Assembly: GCA_027577595.1 (NCBI GenBank)
Contig: JANBRJ010000035.1
Coordinates: 62,001-126,000, forward strand
DNA from: Coemansia sp. RSA 487
Lineage: Eukaryota; Kickxellomycota; Kickxellomycetes; Kickxellales; Kickxellaceae
Direction of reading: 5' to 3'
Length of the DNA stretch: 64,000 nucleotides
Shown: positions 28,501 through 37,380 of the stretch, one piece after another
How positions within the stretch are numbered: position 1 is the first letter of the stretch
Layout: every line of letters starts with the position of its first letter
The notes under the pieces: model-generated
The model's input: only the letters and a program-made list of their open reading frames with translations
Told to the model about the DNA's origin: nothing
Database searches by the model: none
Program-made: the position numbers and the translations under genes

Positions 28501-29180
28501 TACATGAGCATCAGATCCTTGGAGGCAACATAGGAGCTGGTTCCGTGCTTCTGGTTAATGTAATCCGAGATATCGTAGACGCGGCCACGCAGTGCAACGT
28601 AGGCATCGTCGGGGGAGTCGTGGGAGGCAACATCGTCTATCGTCCACACGTACTCCTTGGGACACAGGATGAGCCCCAAGCCGATGATCAAAAACAGCAG
28701 CACGCACCAGATGAAGAAAATGATCACGCAGATCGCCACCTTCTCGCGCCACGCCATGCGCACGTCGGGTCGGCCCATGCGCCCGCACCACTTGAGGAAC
28801 GGGGACGGCAGGTACCAGGTTAGCGCCCAGGTCACGTGGGTCCAGCAGCGGCGTGTGCGCGTGGTTTCAAGATCCTCGACGGTCTCGTGCATGTGCTGGT
28901 TCTTTTCTGTGGCGATCTCGCCAGTGTTCTTGTAGTCTGCATGCTCGCTGTTTGCCTTGACCGGAGAGCCGTTTGCCGATCCAACGACTGTTTCCATTCC
29001 ATGTTGTGGTAGGGTCCGTGTCGATGTGGCTGCTGTTACCGTGTTGTTTGGCGCAGTGCCGAATGACGACACAAGGCCTGGGATGTTGAAGCTGCTTGAA
29101 CTGTTTATGTTGTTGTTACGATTGCTGGCCATAATGTCCCCAGCGTACGACAGAGAACCTGTCCACTCAGGGTCGCTCAT
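25569..29180 (-). CDS. Chitin synthase, division 2 (copy B), cyt b5-like and DEK_C, no myosin head
   Basis: A 1203-residue protein from ATG 29180, with the same layout as copy A: conserved VEDLETTRTRRCW, a transmembrane segment, a cytochrome b5-like domain (AYVALRGRVYDISDYI), the GT2 core with EDR (735-737) and QRRRW (774-778), C-terminal membrane helices, a low-complexity tail and a DEK_C-type C-terminus. The N-terminal 100 residues, the extracytoplasmic loop and the tail differ strongly from copy A, while the catalytic core is protein-identical. The tail has a run of Gln residues encoded by an uninterrupted CAG/CTG repeat. It presumably acts in wall chitin synthesis at the plasma membrane. 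Which septal or hyphal role each copy serves cannot be told from the sequence. Confidence 0.95.
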   Translation of the reverse strand: MSDPEWTGSLSYAGDIMASNRNNNINSSSSFNIPGLVSSFGTAPNNTVTAATSTRTLPQHGMETVVGSANGSPVKANSEHADYKNTGEIATEKNQHMHETVEDLETTRTRRCWTHVTWALTWYLPSPFLKWCGRMGRPDVRMAWREKVAICVIIFFIWCVLLFLIIGLGLILCPKEYVWTIDDVASHDSPDDAYVALRGRVYDISDYINQKHGTSSYVASKDLMLMYIGQDVNASFPLSIRTACPALVSPKTDPKYSMYLTPADPMALQVFPFTHKIGTLPSSKELSSQSFYERYVLPTMDHFKKGDIVWDYDWVSSMHRDQGKYWRVINKEVFNLEDYFATIDYPGNTDNKWRFLSNHIENIFDDKGAGGTDVTDRWGEIPWSAKERTANYNCMKNLFYVGKVDDRHSVRCLFTNYMLLAFACVLMAIVLVKFLTALQFGTKNRPTTSSKFVICQVPCYTEDEASLLKTIDSLAGLSYDDKHKLMFIVCDGNIVGSGNDRSTPRIVLDILGVDPEYDPPGRDYLAIAEGSRRHNIAKVYSGLYDFEGHVVPFMVAVKVGTPEESNRSGNRGKRDSQILLMSFLNKVHFDLPMTPLELEIFHQMRHIIGIHPHDFEYILQVDADTEVMPDSLSRLIAACSSDQRIAGICGETMLGNENKSWTTMMQVYEYFISHHMAKAFESLFGSVTCLPGCFCMYRLRSRDGKPLLIAKPVLEAYSELHVDTLHKKNLLSLGEDRYLTTLMMKHFPQFKLKFIQDAKCKTIAPEKWAVLMSQRRRWINSTIHNLAELMFLPDLCGFCCFSMRFVVFLDLFGTLTMPTTLFYFAYLIYIAVTGLADVGIISLILIAAIYGVQAIIFILRREWQHIGWMIIYLLAYPLWSFVLPVYSFWHMDDFSWGNTRVVVGDGKRKLIVSDDKAFDPKSIPQRRWGEYEADLAAAGVLNAPPPNMNPIASSSREDERMTMYSRQSQIMVPNQMRVGSMYGYPTSVAGFGAGGPINPHYAAMGSTRPGTPAALATIPGANGVGDQQRYSMAAAAMTMQQPMDTIRSHVVSIYGNIGNNATDYATVRSPSPAVMTTGQQPASTVAATQSLSYEHAAVGGLDISGVASMPDMMHQQQQQQQQRPMSFAPTAPYPAIGNLHDLGSSPSDTRLVEAIRQILGAADLNSLTKKKVRQQLCQEFNADLTARKDFISDTVDRILSGNL
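25814..25838 (-). repeat. CAG/CTG trinucleotide run (poly-Gln) in chitin synthase B
   Basis: Eight uninterrupted CTG triplets on the plus strand encode Gln on the minus strand in the cytoplasmic tail before the DEK_C domain. Copy A lacks it. Confidence 0.8.
26757..27644 (-). repeat. Near-identical catalytic-core tract shared with chitin synthase copy A
   Basis: The partner of the tract at 20620-21507. Divergence resumes abruptly at 27645 (GGTCAACACC here, GGTCAACGCC in copy A) and beyond 26756 on the other side within about 35 bp. Confidence 0.85.
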
Positions 29181-30347
29181 CACCAATGCTTGAACAATAT
29201 ATTAAAAAAAGCAAGACTGGGAGGGGGATACCTTTGGTTAAGGGTGTGCAGGAGTTAAGAATATAGAATTAGATATGGAAATATGCAATGTTCTAAATAG
29301 ATGTTTTTCAAAAAAAGTGCTAGGAAAGCCGCAAGCTTGCAGGGAAGAAAGATGCAGATAAAAAAGGAATGAAAATATTCAGGCAGTGCCGAGTTCTTTG
29401 CAAGTTGCTTGATAAAGTATCCAAGTAAATGGAATTTTTCTAGGAGACTTGGTTGTCAACAGACAAAAAAAACAACACTGGGAATTAAAAAAGGACAAAT
29501 ATCAGTCAAAATAGAACAACAAAAGACCAGTCGTCTACAAGAATGACATCTGTGAACAATAAAAGTAGGAAGACCAAGATGTGCGTGTGTGGCAACATGA
29601 AAAATGGGGAGATTCACCAAAGAAAAAAACCAGTAGCAAAAGAAAAAAACACAAAATATGTATATACTTTTATCAGTCTTGTTGTCGTTTTTATTTGTGT
29701 TGCCTGCAGAAGAATATAGCTAGCTGCTGGTGTGCTTTTATTCTCCAAAACTAAAAGAGAAATAATGGCCTTTACATATGAACAATGCTTGTTACATACT
29801 GAAGTTTTCCATGGAGGCTTGAAAACTGACCAATTTAATGGGTGTTGAGTTTTTAAGCCCCGAACCTTTAGCCGTGTTTATAGTGTTGAGGATATTCCTT
29901 TGACAGCTTTAGCGAAACTAATTTTGACATAGATTGGGGCTTGCACATGCCTTGGGCAAATGCTGTTAACTTGACCAGCAACAATAGCAACTACGTTGCT
30001 ATGGCCACTCTTTCTCTAACTAGCATATGCACGCCTCACAAACACAAGCCGTTCAAGAGAAGCCCGTGCGAGCCAGAGCAGAACAAAACAAAGAAGCAGT
30101 AGTGCTCTACGTTTCTTTTTTTTTTTCCACAAACTCCCAGGATTCTATCATTGACAGAGAAATGCTGGTTTTTTTTATCTTCCTGTGGCTACTACCATGG
30201 CCAACGTTTTTTCTATTCAAAAAAATACTATCCAAAGTCAGAACACGCGATCCCAAGCAAAGCAGGCAGTAACTACTCAAGCAGTAATCATTACACAGCA
30301 ATACAGTCAAATAAAAGAATAAAAACATGCTATCAGCCTAATTTTTA
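29181..30347. other. Intergenic, promoter of chitin synthase B
   Basis: A 1.17-kb A/T-run-rich spacer. It holds the chitin synthase B promoter and the 3' side of DAM1. No frame with family resemblance and no repeat shared with other parts of the window was found. Confidence 0.45.
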
Positions 30348-31028
30348 CTAGGGATACTTTTCTGGATCAAGGTAAAACAAGTGGCCTTTCTTGTTGACAC
30401 GTACAACAGCTTCGGTATGCACTAGTGCGTTCATGTAGTCCATGCACTTGTTGCGCGACAGCCCACCACCAACGTCTCTGAGGAGCTCGTGAACGTACAT
30501 TCCCTCGCGGTTCATATATAGCTCCTTCAACATCCGCTCAATGATCTCCTTATGAGGGTGGCCCTGGAACCTCGGCGCAAGAAGGTCTGTGATCTTGCGG
30601 GTCTGGAAAACGGGCTTTCTTCTTTTCGATCCCGCCTTGATCACCACACGCTTCTTGTTTTGCTGCTTGTCCATAGACGCCTTTGGCCGCGCAATCCCCG
30701 ACACTTGCTCATCCATCATCTCCAACTCATGGTCTTTCTCTTTAGCGGAGGGGATTTGTGGCGATGGCGCCGGTGGTGGCGTCGCTGGCCGCCGTGCGAG
30801 CTTGTACGAATCGGCATTGGGCGCTTCGGGAAATTCAAAGCATTCGCTATTGAGTCGCAGACCCTGAAGAAACACTGCAAAGTTCTTATTAAACGTCAGA
30901 AGATTCTGGTTAATGCTGTCTAGTTCGTGAAGGTTCTTTGCTAGGCTGCTGAAATTCCGCTGCAGTTCAAACAGATTGTCTTCAAAACTCTGGCTGTTTG
31001 GGTAAATGCTCAGCCTTCGTGTCGACAT
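30348..31028 (-). CDS. DAM1: DASH complex subunit Dam1 with C-terminal winged-helix-like domain
   Basis: A 226-residue protein from ATG 31028; upstream codons have no ATG. The N-terminal third is the Dam1 family core: SFEDNLFELQRNFSSLAKNL, then LDSINQNLLTFNKNFAVFLQG and CFEFPEAP, matching the Dam1 signature of an alternating helix ending FxxFLxGLxxNxxCxEFPEAP. Dam1 is a DASH/Dam1-ring subunit that couples kinetochores to spindle microtubules and is an Aurora B target. A Pro-rich and basic linker follows (KRVVIKAGSKRRKP). The last 75 residues read as a winged-helix fold: HKEIIERMLKELYMNREGMY (helices), LSRNKCMDYMNALVHTEAVV (recognition-like helix) and RVNKKGHLFYLDPEKY (wing). I know of no Dam1 with such an end; fission yeast Dam1 (155 aa) ends soon after the core. 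The core call is firm; the fold of the tail is inferred. Confidence 0.85.
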   Translation of the reverse strand: MSTRRLSIYPNSQSFEDNLFELQRNFSSLAKNLHELDSINQNLLTFNKNFAVFLQGLRLNSECFEFPEAPNADSYKLARRPATPPPAPSPQIPSAKEKDHELEMMDEQVSGIARPKASMDKQQNKKRVVIKAGSKRRKPVFQTRKITDLLAPRFQGHPHKEIIERMLKELYMNREGMYVHELLRDVGGGLSRNKCMDYMNALVHTEAVVRVNKKGHLFYLDPEKYP

Positions 31029-31324
31029 TTTCGCTGTTTCGATATAGTATTCCACAATTACGACTATTTGTATTTAGTATAATAAGTGCAATGTGAAAAG
31101 AATGAAAAGACAAAACAAGTTTGTTTACTTTAGCGGGCCATTTTTGTAGTGCTGCCCTTGCTAATCAAATTCAAACACCCATCGATCAGATTATCTCTAA
31201 AGGTGCACTTTTTCCCTGACATCTAGTTAGTGATCGCTGGTTTCGGTATAGAGCTCTTGGCTATTTAATGTTAAATATTTCGTGCTTCTCAAGAATATTA
31301 GGCCAAGTTGGCCATTCAAAATTG

Positions 31325-32992
31325 CTAAAAGAGTTTAACATCGCTCATGCGCTCTCTGTATCTGCGTAGAGGTGTATTATTAAGTAGGGCATTAATACGC
31401 TCATAATACGAGCCCCTACACGATCCTCCCACTACAACGTTGAAAAGCCTTGAGCAGCCTGCGACAAGCATCATTAGCACCACTGTGACATCTTCAATAG
31501 AAGTATCTCCCCCGCCAAAGAATTCAAAGTGCTTCAATCTGTCGTTCAGGACATGACTGCATGAATCTGGTTTGTTTATAAATTCGTCAAGCACTGATAG
31601 TTCTTCGCTATCTGGTTTCTCGAACATTTGGAATTGAAATATCTCTAGGGTAGGCAAAAGTTTGACAACTTTGACAACATCCAATAGGTGAAATCGCGTT
31701 AGCTGAAGATAGATCCTGCGGATGGCCAGAGTAGTCGAGTGCTTGCCAATGGCAGTAACCAGTTCACGGGAGCCAAAACTAGACAAATGTAATTCCAAAT
31801 TTGATATTACTGGTGAGGAAATTCGAAACAAGATATTCAAAAACTCCATATTGTCAAATTCCGAGCCAGATAGACCAGTTAAACCACCAAAGGCTTTTAT
31901 GGAGCGCAGACTTCTAAATAATCCTTGTTCGACTGCTCTATACCTGTTGAATGCGCAGAACATATTCATAAATGACATTTCCAATACTTCCAGTGTGTTG
32001 CAAGATCCCCTAAACAAAATATCGCTGTTGAAATAGGAATGGCATTTCCATGTCAACTGTGTGAGCACAGGAAATGGATCGACCGAATCGTTTATATCTA
32101 TTACGACAATACCAGATTCTGTATTATGTGATGCAGTGTAAAGATATCTCAATCGTGGGTATGTAACGATATCACCATTATCTTTTTGTACCAAACGACA
32201 TAGCTCATTCTTGTATTTGAATACCATGATGAGCGAGGTCAACAGCGAGGCGTGTGTATAAGCTAACTGCAGCAACTCCGATCCACACCTGTGGAGGTCG
32301 CAATAAAGACTGGTTAGTTTGAATTCTGGATGCCCTAGTAAGTGCTTCGAGAGGTATTGATCAAATGAATACCCATCGTAATCGTCAAGAGCAACCGAAA
32401 GAAGTTGGTAAATACCAGAACCTAGATCTTCAAAGATTGGATTATCTGCCAAACGTATTGTATAATAACCTAACTGTAGCGTACTGATGTTTGGGAGCGA
32501 GTGTTCAGTGCATTTGGCAATTTTTCCTATGCCTGGGAAGTCTAACCTACGAACTGCAGCTTCATCTCGCCCACTCCGACTGTTTGCCATTATACCCAAG
32601 GTATGTGCCTTGGGAAATACAACCGCACTTCCCAACACTGTATCAAGATCAGCAAGGATACTGTCAGAGAATATGCCTTCTCTGGTGGGTAATAAAAGAT
32701 TCACATGCTTGACTTGGCTATATGCATTCTGGTCATGTCGAGGTCTAATTCTGCCAGGAAGACGGGGAAACAAGAGGCAGGCTTTTTTGTTTGAAATAAA
32801 GTTCAGACTTGCTTGGGAATAGAAATACACAAACAAAATATGATGCCATTGCTGACAAGTTCCATACAGAGCCCAGAATGTATCTTTCCTCGGGTCGCTG
32901 TTGTCTTCTGAACAGCCATAATTGAGTACAAAATGAGCAATTCTTTTTGTGACAGTAGAAGGAAGTGCTTGGAAAGGAGAGCGAGAAAGCAT
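31325..32992 (-). CDS. F-box/LRR-like protein of an expanded fungal family
   Basis: A 555-residue protein from ATG 32992. The N-terminus FQALPSTVTKRIAHFVLNY then LYGTCQQWHHILFVYFYSQASLNF has the F-box pattern (LPxxVxxxIxxxV ... LxxxCxxWxxI...); the rest is irregular leucine-rich sequence with repeated Lxx-L-x-L strands (for example LTSLYCDLHRCGSEL, ISNLELHLSSFG). F-box proteins give substrate specificity to SCF ubiquitin ligases through Skp1. Similar single-exon proteins are numerous in Kickxellomycotina genomes. Base composition is more AT-rich than in the neighbouring housekeeping genes, which fits fast-evolving members. It is divergent to the glyoxalase II gene. The substrate is unknown. 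Confidence 0.6.
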   Translation of the reverse strand: MLSRSPFQALPSTVTKRIAHFVLNYGCSEDNSDPRKDTFWALYGTCQQWHHILFVYFYSQASLNFISNKKACLLFPRLPGRIRPRHDQNAYSQVKHVNLLLPTREGIFSDSILADLDTVLGSAVVFPKAHTLGIMANSRSGRDEAAVRRLDFPGIGKIAKCTEHSLPNISTLQLGYYTIRLADNPIFEDLGSGIYQLLSVALDDYDGYSFDQYLSKHLLGHPEFKLTSLYCDLHRCGSELLQLAYTHASLLTSLIMVFKYKNELCRLVQKDNGDIVTYPRLRYLYTASHNTESGIVVIDINDSVDPFPVLTQLTWKCHSYFNSDILFRGSCNTLEVLEMSFMNMFCAFNRYRAVEQGLFRSLRSIKAFGGLTGLSGSEFDNMEFLNILFRISSPVISNLELHLSSFGSRELVTAIGKHSTTLAIRRIYLQLTRFHLLDVVKVVKLLPTLEIFQFQMFEKPDSEELSVLDEFINKPDSCSHVLNDRLKHFEFFGGGDTSIEDVTVVLMMLVAGCSRLFNVVVGGSCRGSYYERINALLNNTPLRRYRERMSDVKLF

Positions 32993-33313
32993 TTTAGACC
33001 AGATTAGAAAAATAGGCGTCCAAAATGAAGGACAGAATTATGTGTTTTTCATCGAAAACAAAGAAACAAAGCGGGTCAGTTGAGTAGTGGTTCAGTTTCC
33101 TTTTTAAAAACTTGGGAGTTTCCTCCATGTATTATAGTGCTACCCATCAACATAAACTTGCAAAAAAACCCTTATCCTGAAATATTATCTATCCTTGGAA
33201 ACACTCATTTGTCATCAATAACATCGTTCGTTCGCTTTCTTTTCTTTCTTCAGCTCTCTTTCTCTTTTTGGCTGAATAAAAATTATACTTATTCTTAGCA
33301 CAACAGCAGGCGA
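32993..33313. other. Divergent promoter F-box-like / GLO2
   Basis: A 321-bp AT-rich spacer carrying both promoters, with a pyrimidine-rich run (about 33235-33270) just before the GLO2 start. No distinct element is recognised. Confidence 0.45.
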
Positions 33314-34174
33314 ATGAACCTGGCAGCTATCCAAAGCACTTGCAACACATCGAAGCGACTGTTATTACCACGTTTCTTCTTGCCGTCGATAACCCGAAAG
33401 TTTTCAAGCAATTTGATCAGAAAAATGAAAGTGATTCCAGTTCCGTGCCTTTCTGACAACTACGCGTATGTTCTAGTCGATGAGAAAGCTGGATATGTAT
33501 CTGTAATTGATCCGGTAGAACCGTCAAAGGTGATTCCGGTGGTGGAGAGCACAAACTTGGAGTTGAAAAGCATCCTCACCACACACCACCACGCAGACCA
33601 CTCGGGAGGCAACAATGGGATGCTAAAGGCCTTTCCCGGACTCACGGTATATGGCGGCGACAGAGCCAGAATCCCGGGACTTACAAAGCAATTGAATGAC
33701 GGAGATGAGTTCAAGCTGGGCAGTCTGAGCATCCGTGCCATACAGACATTTGGCCACACAACCAGCAGCATCTGCTACTACATTCAAGATAGCGATGACA
33801 AGGTGGTGTTTTCCGGTGACACGCTGTTTGTAGGCGGGTGTGGAAGACTGTTTGAAGGCACGCCCCAGGACATGCACACGTCGCTGAACAAAAAGCTTGC
33901 GGCGCTGCCCAAAGATACCAAAGTGTACGCTGGCCATGAATATACCAGGAATAACCTCAGGTTTGCGCTGACGGTGGAGCCTAACAACAAGACACTGAAG
34001 GAGAAGGCGCAGCGGTGCGAAGCTGCGCAGTGCACTATGCCCAGCACAATCGGAGAGGAGCTTGCCACAAACCCTTTTATGCGCGTGGACCAGCCAGACA
34101 TCCAGAAGGCTACTGGTGCAACCGATCCCGTAGAGGTTCTTGCTGTTGTTCGCCGTATGAAAGATAATTTTTAA
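33314..34174 (+). CDS. GLO2: Hydroxyacylglutathione hydrolase (glyoxalase II), probably dual-targeted
   Basis: A 286-residue metallo-beta-lactamase-fold enzyme. It hydrolyses S-D-lactoylglutathione to D-lactate and glutathione, the second step of methylglyoxal detoxification. The metal motif THHHADHSGG is at 90-99 (His91, His93, Asp95, His96); further ligands lie in FGHTTSS, FSGDTLF and VYAGHEYT; the C-terminal HAGH domain has the usual NNKTLKEK and TNPFMRV blocks. The first 37 residues are rich in Arg/Leu/Ser without acids, like a mitochondrial presequence. Met38 (KMKVIPVPCLSDNYAYVL) is where cytosolic glyoxalases II begin, so leaky scanning could give mitochondrial and cytosolic forms from one gene. 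Yeast uses two genes (GLO4 and GLO2) for this. Confidence 0.95.
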   Translation: MNLAAIQSTCNTSKRLLLPRFFLPSITRKFSSNLIRKMKVIPVPCLSDNYAYVLVDEKAGYVSVIDPVEPSKVIPVVESTNLELKSILTTHHHADHSGGNNGMLKAFPGLTVYGGDRARIPGLTKQLNDGDEFKLGSLSIRAIQTFGHTTSSICYYIQDSDDKVVFSGDTLFVGGCGRLFEGTPQDMHTSLNKKLAALPKDTKVYAGHEYTRNNLRFALTVEPNNKTLKEKAQRCEAAQCTMPSTIGEELATNPFMRVDQPDIQKATGATDPVEVLAVVRRMKDNF

Positions 34175-34312
34175 GCCACGCATACTTGTTTTGGGGGAGG
34201 GGTTATAAGAGTATATTTAGCCTGTCTAGAAAACACCCTCTAGTTGCTTTCTTTTCATAGTCGGGTTTTAACAAGGGAGGCTAACGAGACGAAACAAAAA
34301 TATTGGCTCCAT

Positions 34313-35061
34313 TTAAGAGTTCTCGGTGTTGATCTCAGCAGTATGATCTTCATCTTGGCCCTCCTCATCGGTCTTGCGTTTAGGGAATGAAAGAACTTGG
34401 AAGCTAGAACCATTGATCTCGCTGCCATTGACTTCAACGCCGTCCTTGTTGGTGAAAGTGTAGTAGCGAATAGAGCCCTCAACTTGGACAACTGCGCCCT
34501 TCTGGATAATGCGCATAGCTCTTTCTGCAAGCGTGGAACCCAGCGCAATCCTATGCCACGAGGTTTGCTCCAGAGTATTGCCTTCCTTGTCTTTGTACCT
34601 GTTGGATGTTGCCAAAGGGAAGGTGGCCCGCATTTTCCCGTTCTTTGTCTCAAATTCTTTAACGTCGGAACCAACGTTGCCGATAAGGATCGCTTTGTTC
34701 ATAAATATTTCTACAATATGGATCAATGCATTGGTGTATCGAGCGTTAGTAAGTAAAAGGGCGAGTTTCTTATAACATACTGAATAGAGTTGTGTATTTT
34801 GTCAACTTTCTTGTGTTTGCTTGTTTACAACTGTTGTGCTTGATACTTACGAACTCCACGTTTCTGGTTCATCATAGGACCAGCAGTCAAGCCCTATAGA
34901 GCATAATAAAAATAAGTACCAGAAATAAGATATTAGTTGTGCTGTAAACGTAATTGCCAAAATAATAATAATAATAATAATAATAAATATTAGTTCCTTG
35001 CTGAAATTCACCAGATTCTTACAGTTGGCTTGGAGACACAAGCAAGAGCGGAGCGGAACAT
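34313..35061 (-). CDS. RIM1: Mitochondrial single-stranded DNA-binding protein, three exons
   Basis: Exon 3 (34710-34313) encodes the OB-fold of bacterial-type SSB: MNKAILIGNVGSDVKEFETK, ATFPLATSNRYKD, EQTSWHRIALGSTLAERA and KGAVVQVEGSIRYYTF. Two upstream exons complete it. Exon 1 (35061-35023) encodes MFRSALACVSKPT and ends at GTAAGA; exon 2 (34893-34851) encodes GLTAGPMMNQKRGV and ends at GTAAGT. Introns are 129 bp (34894-35022) and 140 bp (34711-34850), the second with a TTACTAAC branch site. The joined protein has 159 residues with an Arg-containing, acid-free presequence ending near KRGVQ, as expected for import. It coats single-stranded mtDNA in replication with the Pif1/Mip1-type machinery. 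The exon structure is inferred from splice signals, phase and family length. Confidence 0.92.
34961..34987. repeat. AAT/ATT microsatellite in RIM1 intron 1
   Basis: About nine AAT units in a row inside the first intron of the mitochondrial SSB gene. Likely polymorphic in length. Confidence 0.85.
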
Positions 35062-37085
35062 TGCTTTTTGATAAAGGGAAATTGCGCACGAAACTAAAAA
35101 CAGAAAGTGAAAGAAATTGTTTATATAATTTAAAAAACACAAATGAAAGAAACAAAAGAGGAAGCAGCTTGTTTGAAAAGAGTCAAAAAGGGGTTGATTC
35201 AATTTTTGTTTATATTTGCATAATTTTTTGCTTGGTTGCTTAATAATTTTGGCCGAATTACTGTGGATCAAAATGCCCTTTGTTTGAAATTTTCAAAAGC
35301 ATAATTTCAGCCAAAAGACCAAACCAGTTGCGGCTATAACGGTAACTCGGCTTAATAGAATGTACCGAATGCAGTACGCGTTTAATAACTCTCCCTCAAT
35401 TCTCAGCTGCCACCATCTCCATGTTGCAGAACAGAAACTGTAACATATCGCTTTTTCATCGCCAAATGTGAACTTTTTATTAAGGGGAGGTTGTGTTTAT
35501 ACAAACCTCCCTTACTGTGTTTGGTTTGACGAGTTTTAGATTAGCGAATAATGAGTATGGTTCATACATAAAGGCAGGGCTGCATATTCCTGGAATTCTG
35601 CAAATAGTAAATGTATAAACCATCTTCATGTGTGTTTTTCTTGCGTACGTTTATTCTATCTGGTTTTACCGCTTAAACCCTACCATAAAGGATTTAAAAA
35701 GTATTATTAATCTTGCCGGTCTTTTCTCCTTTTGTCTTAGGAATATCTGCTCCCAGTGAAGTTCCCAGTTCGATTCTTAGACAAAGAATTTTTCTTTTTC
35801 TTTTTGAACAGCTAGAAATGATTAAAACGAGATCCGAGTTTAGCAACGAATGTCAAGAAACATTATTTTCACAAATAACACCATTGCGACTATGGACAAA
35901 AAGCTGATACCAGCACACAACAGACAATATGTGTATTCTACATTTCTTGCATATACAAAATAATAGAAAAACGACTCAGATAAGTAATGTATAGTTTTTA
36001 TAAAAATACAACTCAACATTGTCTTCTCGAGCTGATCCAAATAGCTGTTGACCCAAGCCACCATTACAAAGAAAATGTTTGCTTAAAACATGAAATTTTT
36101 CAGCGATTGACATCCATTTTTCTTTCTGTAAGAGAGAAGGCGAGAGAGAGAGATCTGATTACCTGTAAGCAAATGTTTACACATATCAACAGAACAAGAA
36201 ATTTCTCTCCTCCCTTTTCTCTAGGTTTACATGTCCTTTTCTATCATTTTCTATACACAAAACTCCCAAAATTTAGCTATTTATATCAATTTTCGAACAT
36301 TTCTATTTACGTCTTCAGTGGATAAAGAAGATATGGGCTATCAAAGTCCTTCTGAGGGCTGCCCGCTGGAAACTAGAGCAATGAGATGCTTTGGAGCCTT
36401 TTTTTGCAATGTAAACTTTATTATAGAACATACCTTTAAGGATGACATTTGCAAATGGTCAATGAAAAAGTATATCCATATGCATGCTGCTGTTTGCCCT
36501 GTTTTGTCCGAGTTCTACATTAATTATAAGCCTCACAGTACAGGAAAGTATTGGCAGAAGAGCCAGCCATTGGACCGTTGTTTGCACCTGTGTACGTTTA
36601 TGCAGCAGCAGACAGATCCGTAGTTACTATCAAATGGAGGATCCAGTTCTGCTTATAGACAATTGGGTGGTTGGTATGGGGTGTCGCTACGGATCTATTC
36701 GTGGTGTCGGGATGCGGTTGGTGCTAAGGCAATTCGAGTTTGAAGTTTATCTGCTTGAAAAAATTCGCACTTTGGAGCTGTCCGTCATGCCACAGTGTGC
36801 TCGAAAAATCCGAGAAAATAAAGAACCCACGGCAGTTTGGAAGCGCAGGGAAGAAAAAGCGCAAGGCTTTATGTCATGGCTTGCTTGGATTTGTGAGCGC
36901 AGAATGTATGGAGGCTGTAACGGAGGTGACGAACAAAAACAGGAGGGAAGGAAGGAGTGGCGCAGCGCAATACGATCCCGCTCGGATTGCCACAGCCAGA
37001 TGCTGGAATCGCGGCATTTCCGCCACCATCAACTTCCGCTATATCGTCGACTGGCAACTTGAGCACGGAAAAGTCCCCGAACCGT
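35062..37085. other. Gene-poor region, 2 kb
   Basis: The AT-rich left part (35.1-36.3 kb) has no supported gene. Overlapping open stretches of up to 192 codons at 36.5-37.2 kb on both strands lack any family resemblance. The RIM1 promoter lies at the left edge. Confidence 0.35.
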
Positions 37086-37380
37086 TCAGATGCTCCACTG
37101 CTTCTGCTTCTGCCGCAGAGTCTCAACATACTTACCAAGCTCGGAGCCGCACGAGACACGCAGTCGCCACAGCTGAAAGCCCGGATACCAAGCGTCAGAG
37201 TATCTGCTACCTATATGGATAGGTGCGAATTGCGGCTTAGCTATTGCTTCATCGATATGTACGACAGGGAGAGCTATTCCTAACTGTATGTGTCTTACCC
37301 ATCATCTGGTTGTTATCGCACCCTCCACATCGGCGTGTGGGTACTTGCGCTGTCATTAGGCGGCGGTAAAGTGGTGGCAT
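37086..37380 (-). CDS. Tentative small spliced gene, unknown product
   Basis: Not recognised. On the minus strand, ATG 37380 opens a frame MPPLYRRLMTAQVPTRRCGG CDNNQMM that meets a consensus 5' splice site (G|GTAAGA at 37298). An 88-bp intron with a GCTAAG branch-like site ends in CATATAG at 37211. The next exon continues in phase as SRYSDAWYPGFQLWRLRVSC, then GSELGKYVETLRQKQKQWSI and a stop at 37086, 68 residues in all. Composition (Trp/Tyr-rich core, charged amphipathic end) looks coding. A second consensus donor (GTAAGT at 37135) would allow an alternative third exon to 36869 (112 residues). Overlapping plus-strand frames are equally open, so this rests on splice signals and composition only. 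Confidence 0.28.

Noticed and set aside
36484-37222. Overlapping plus-strand frames of 192 and 160 codons
   Set aside because: Mutually overlapping, no family resemblance, and they compete with better splice-supported minus-strand signals.
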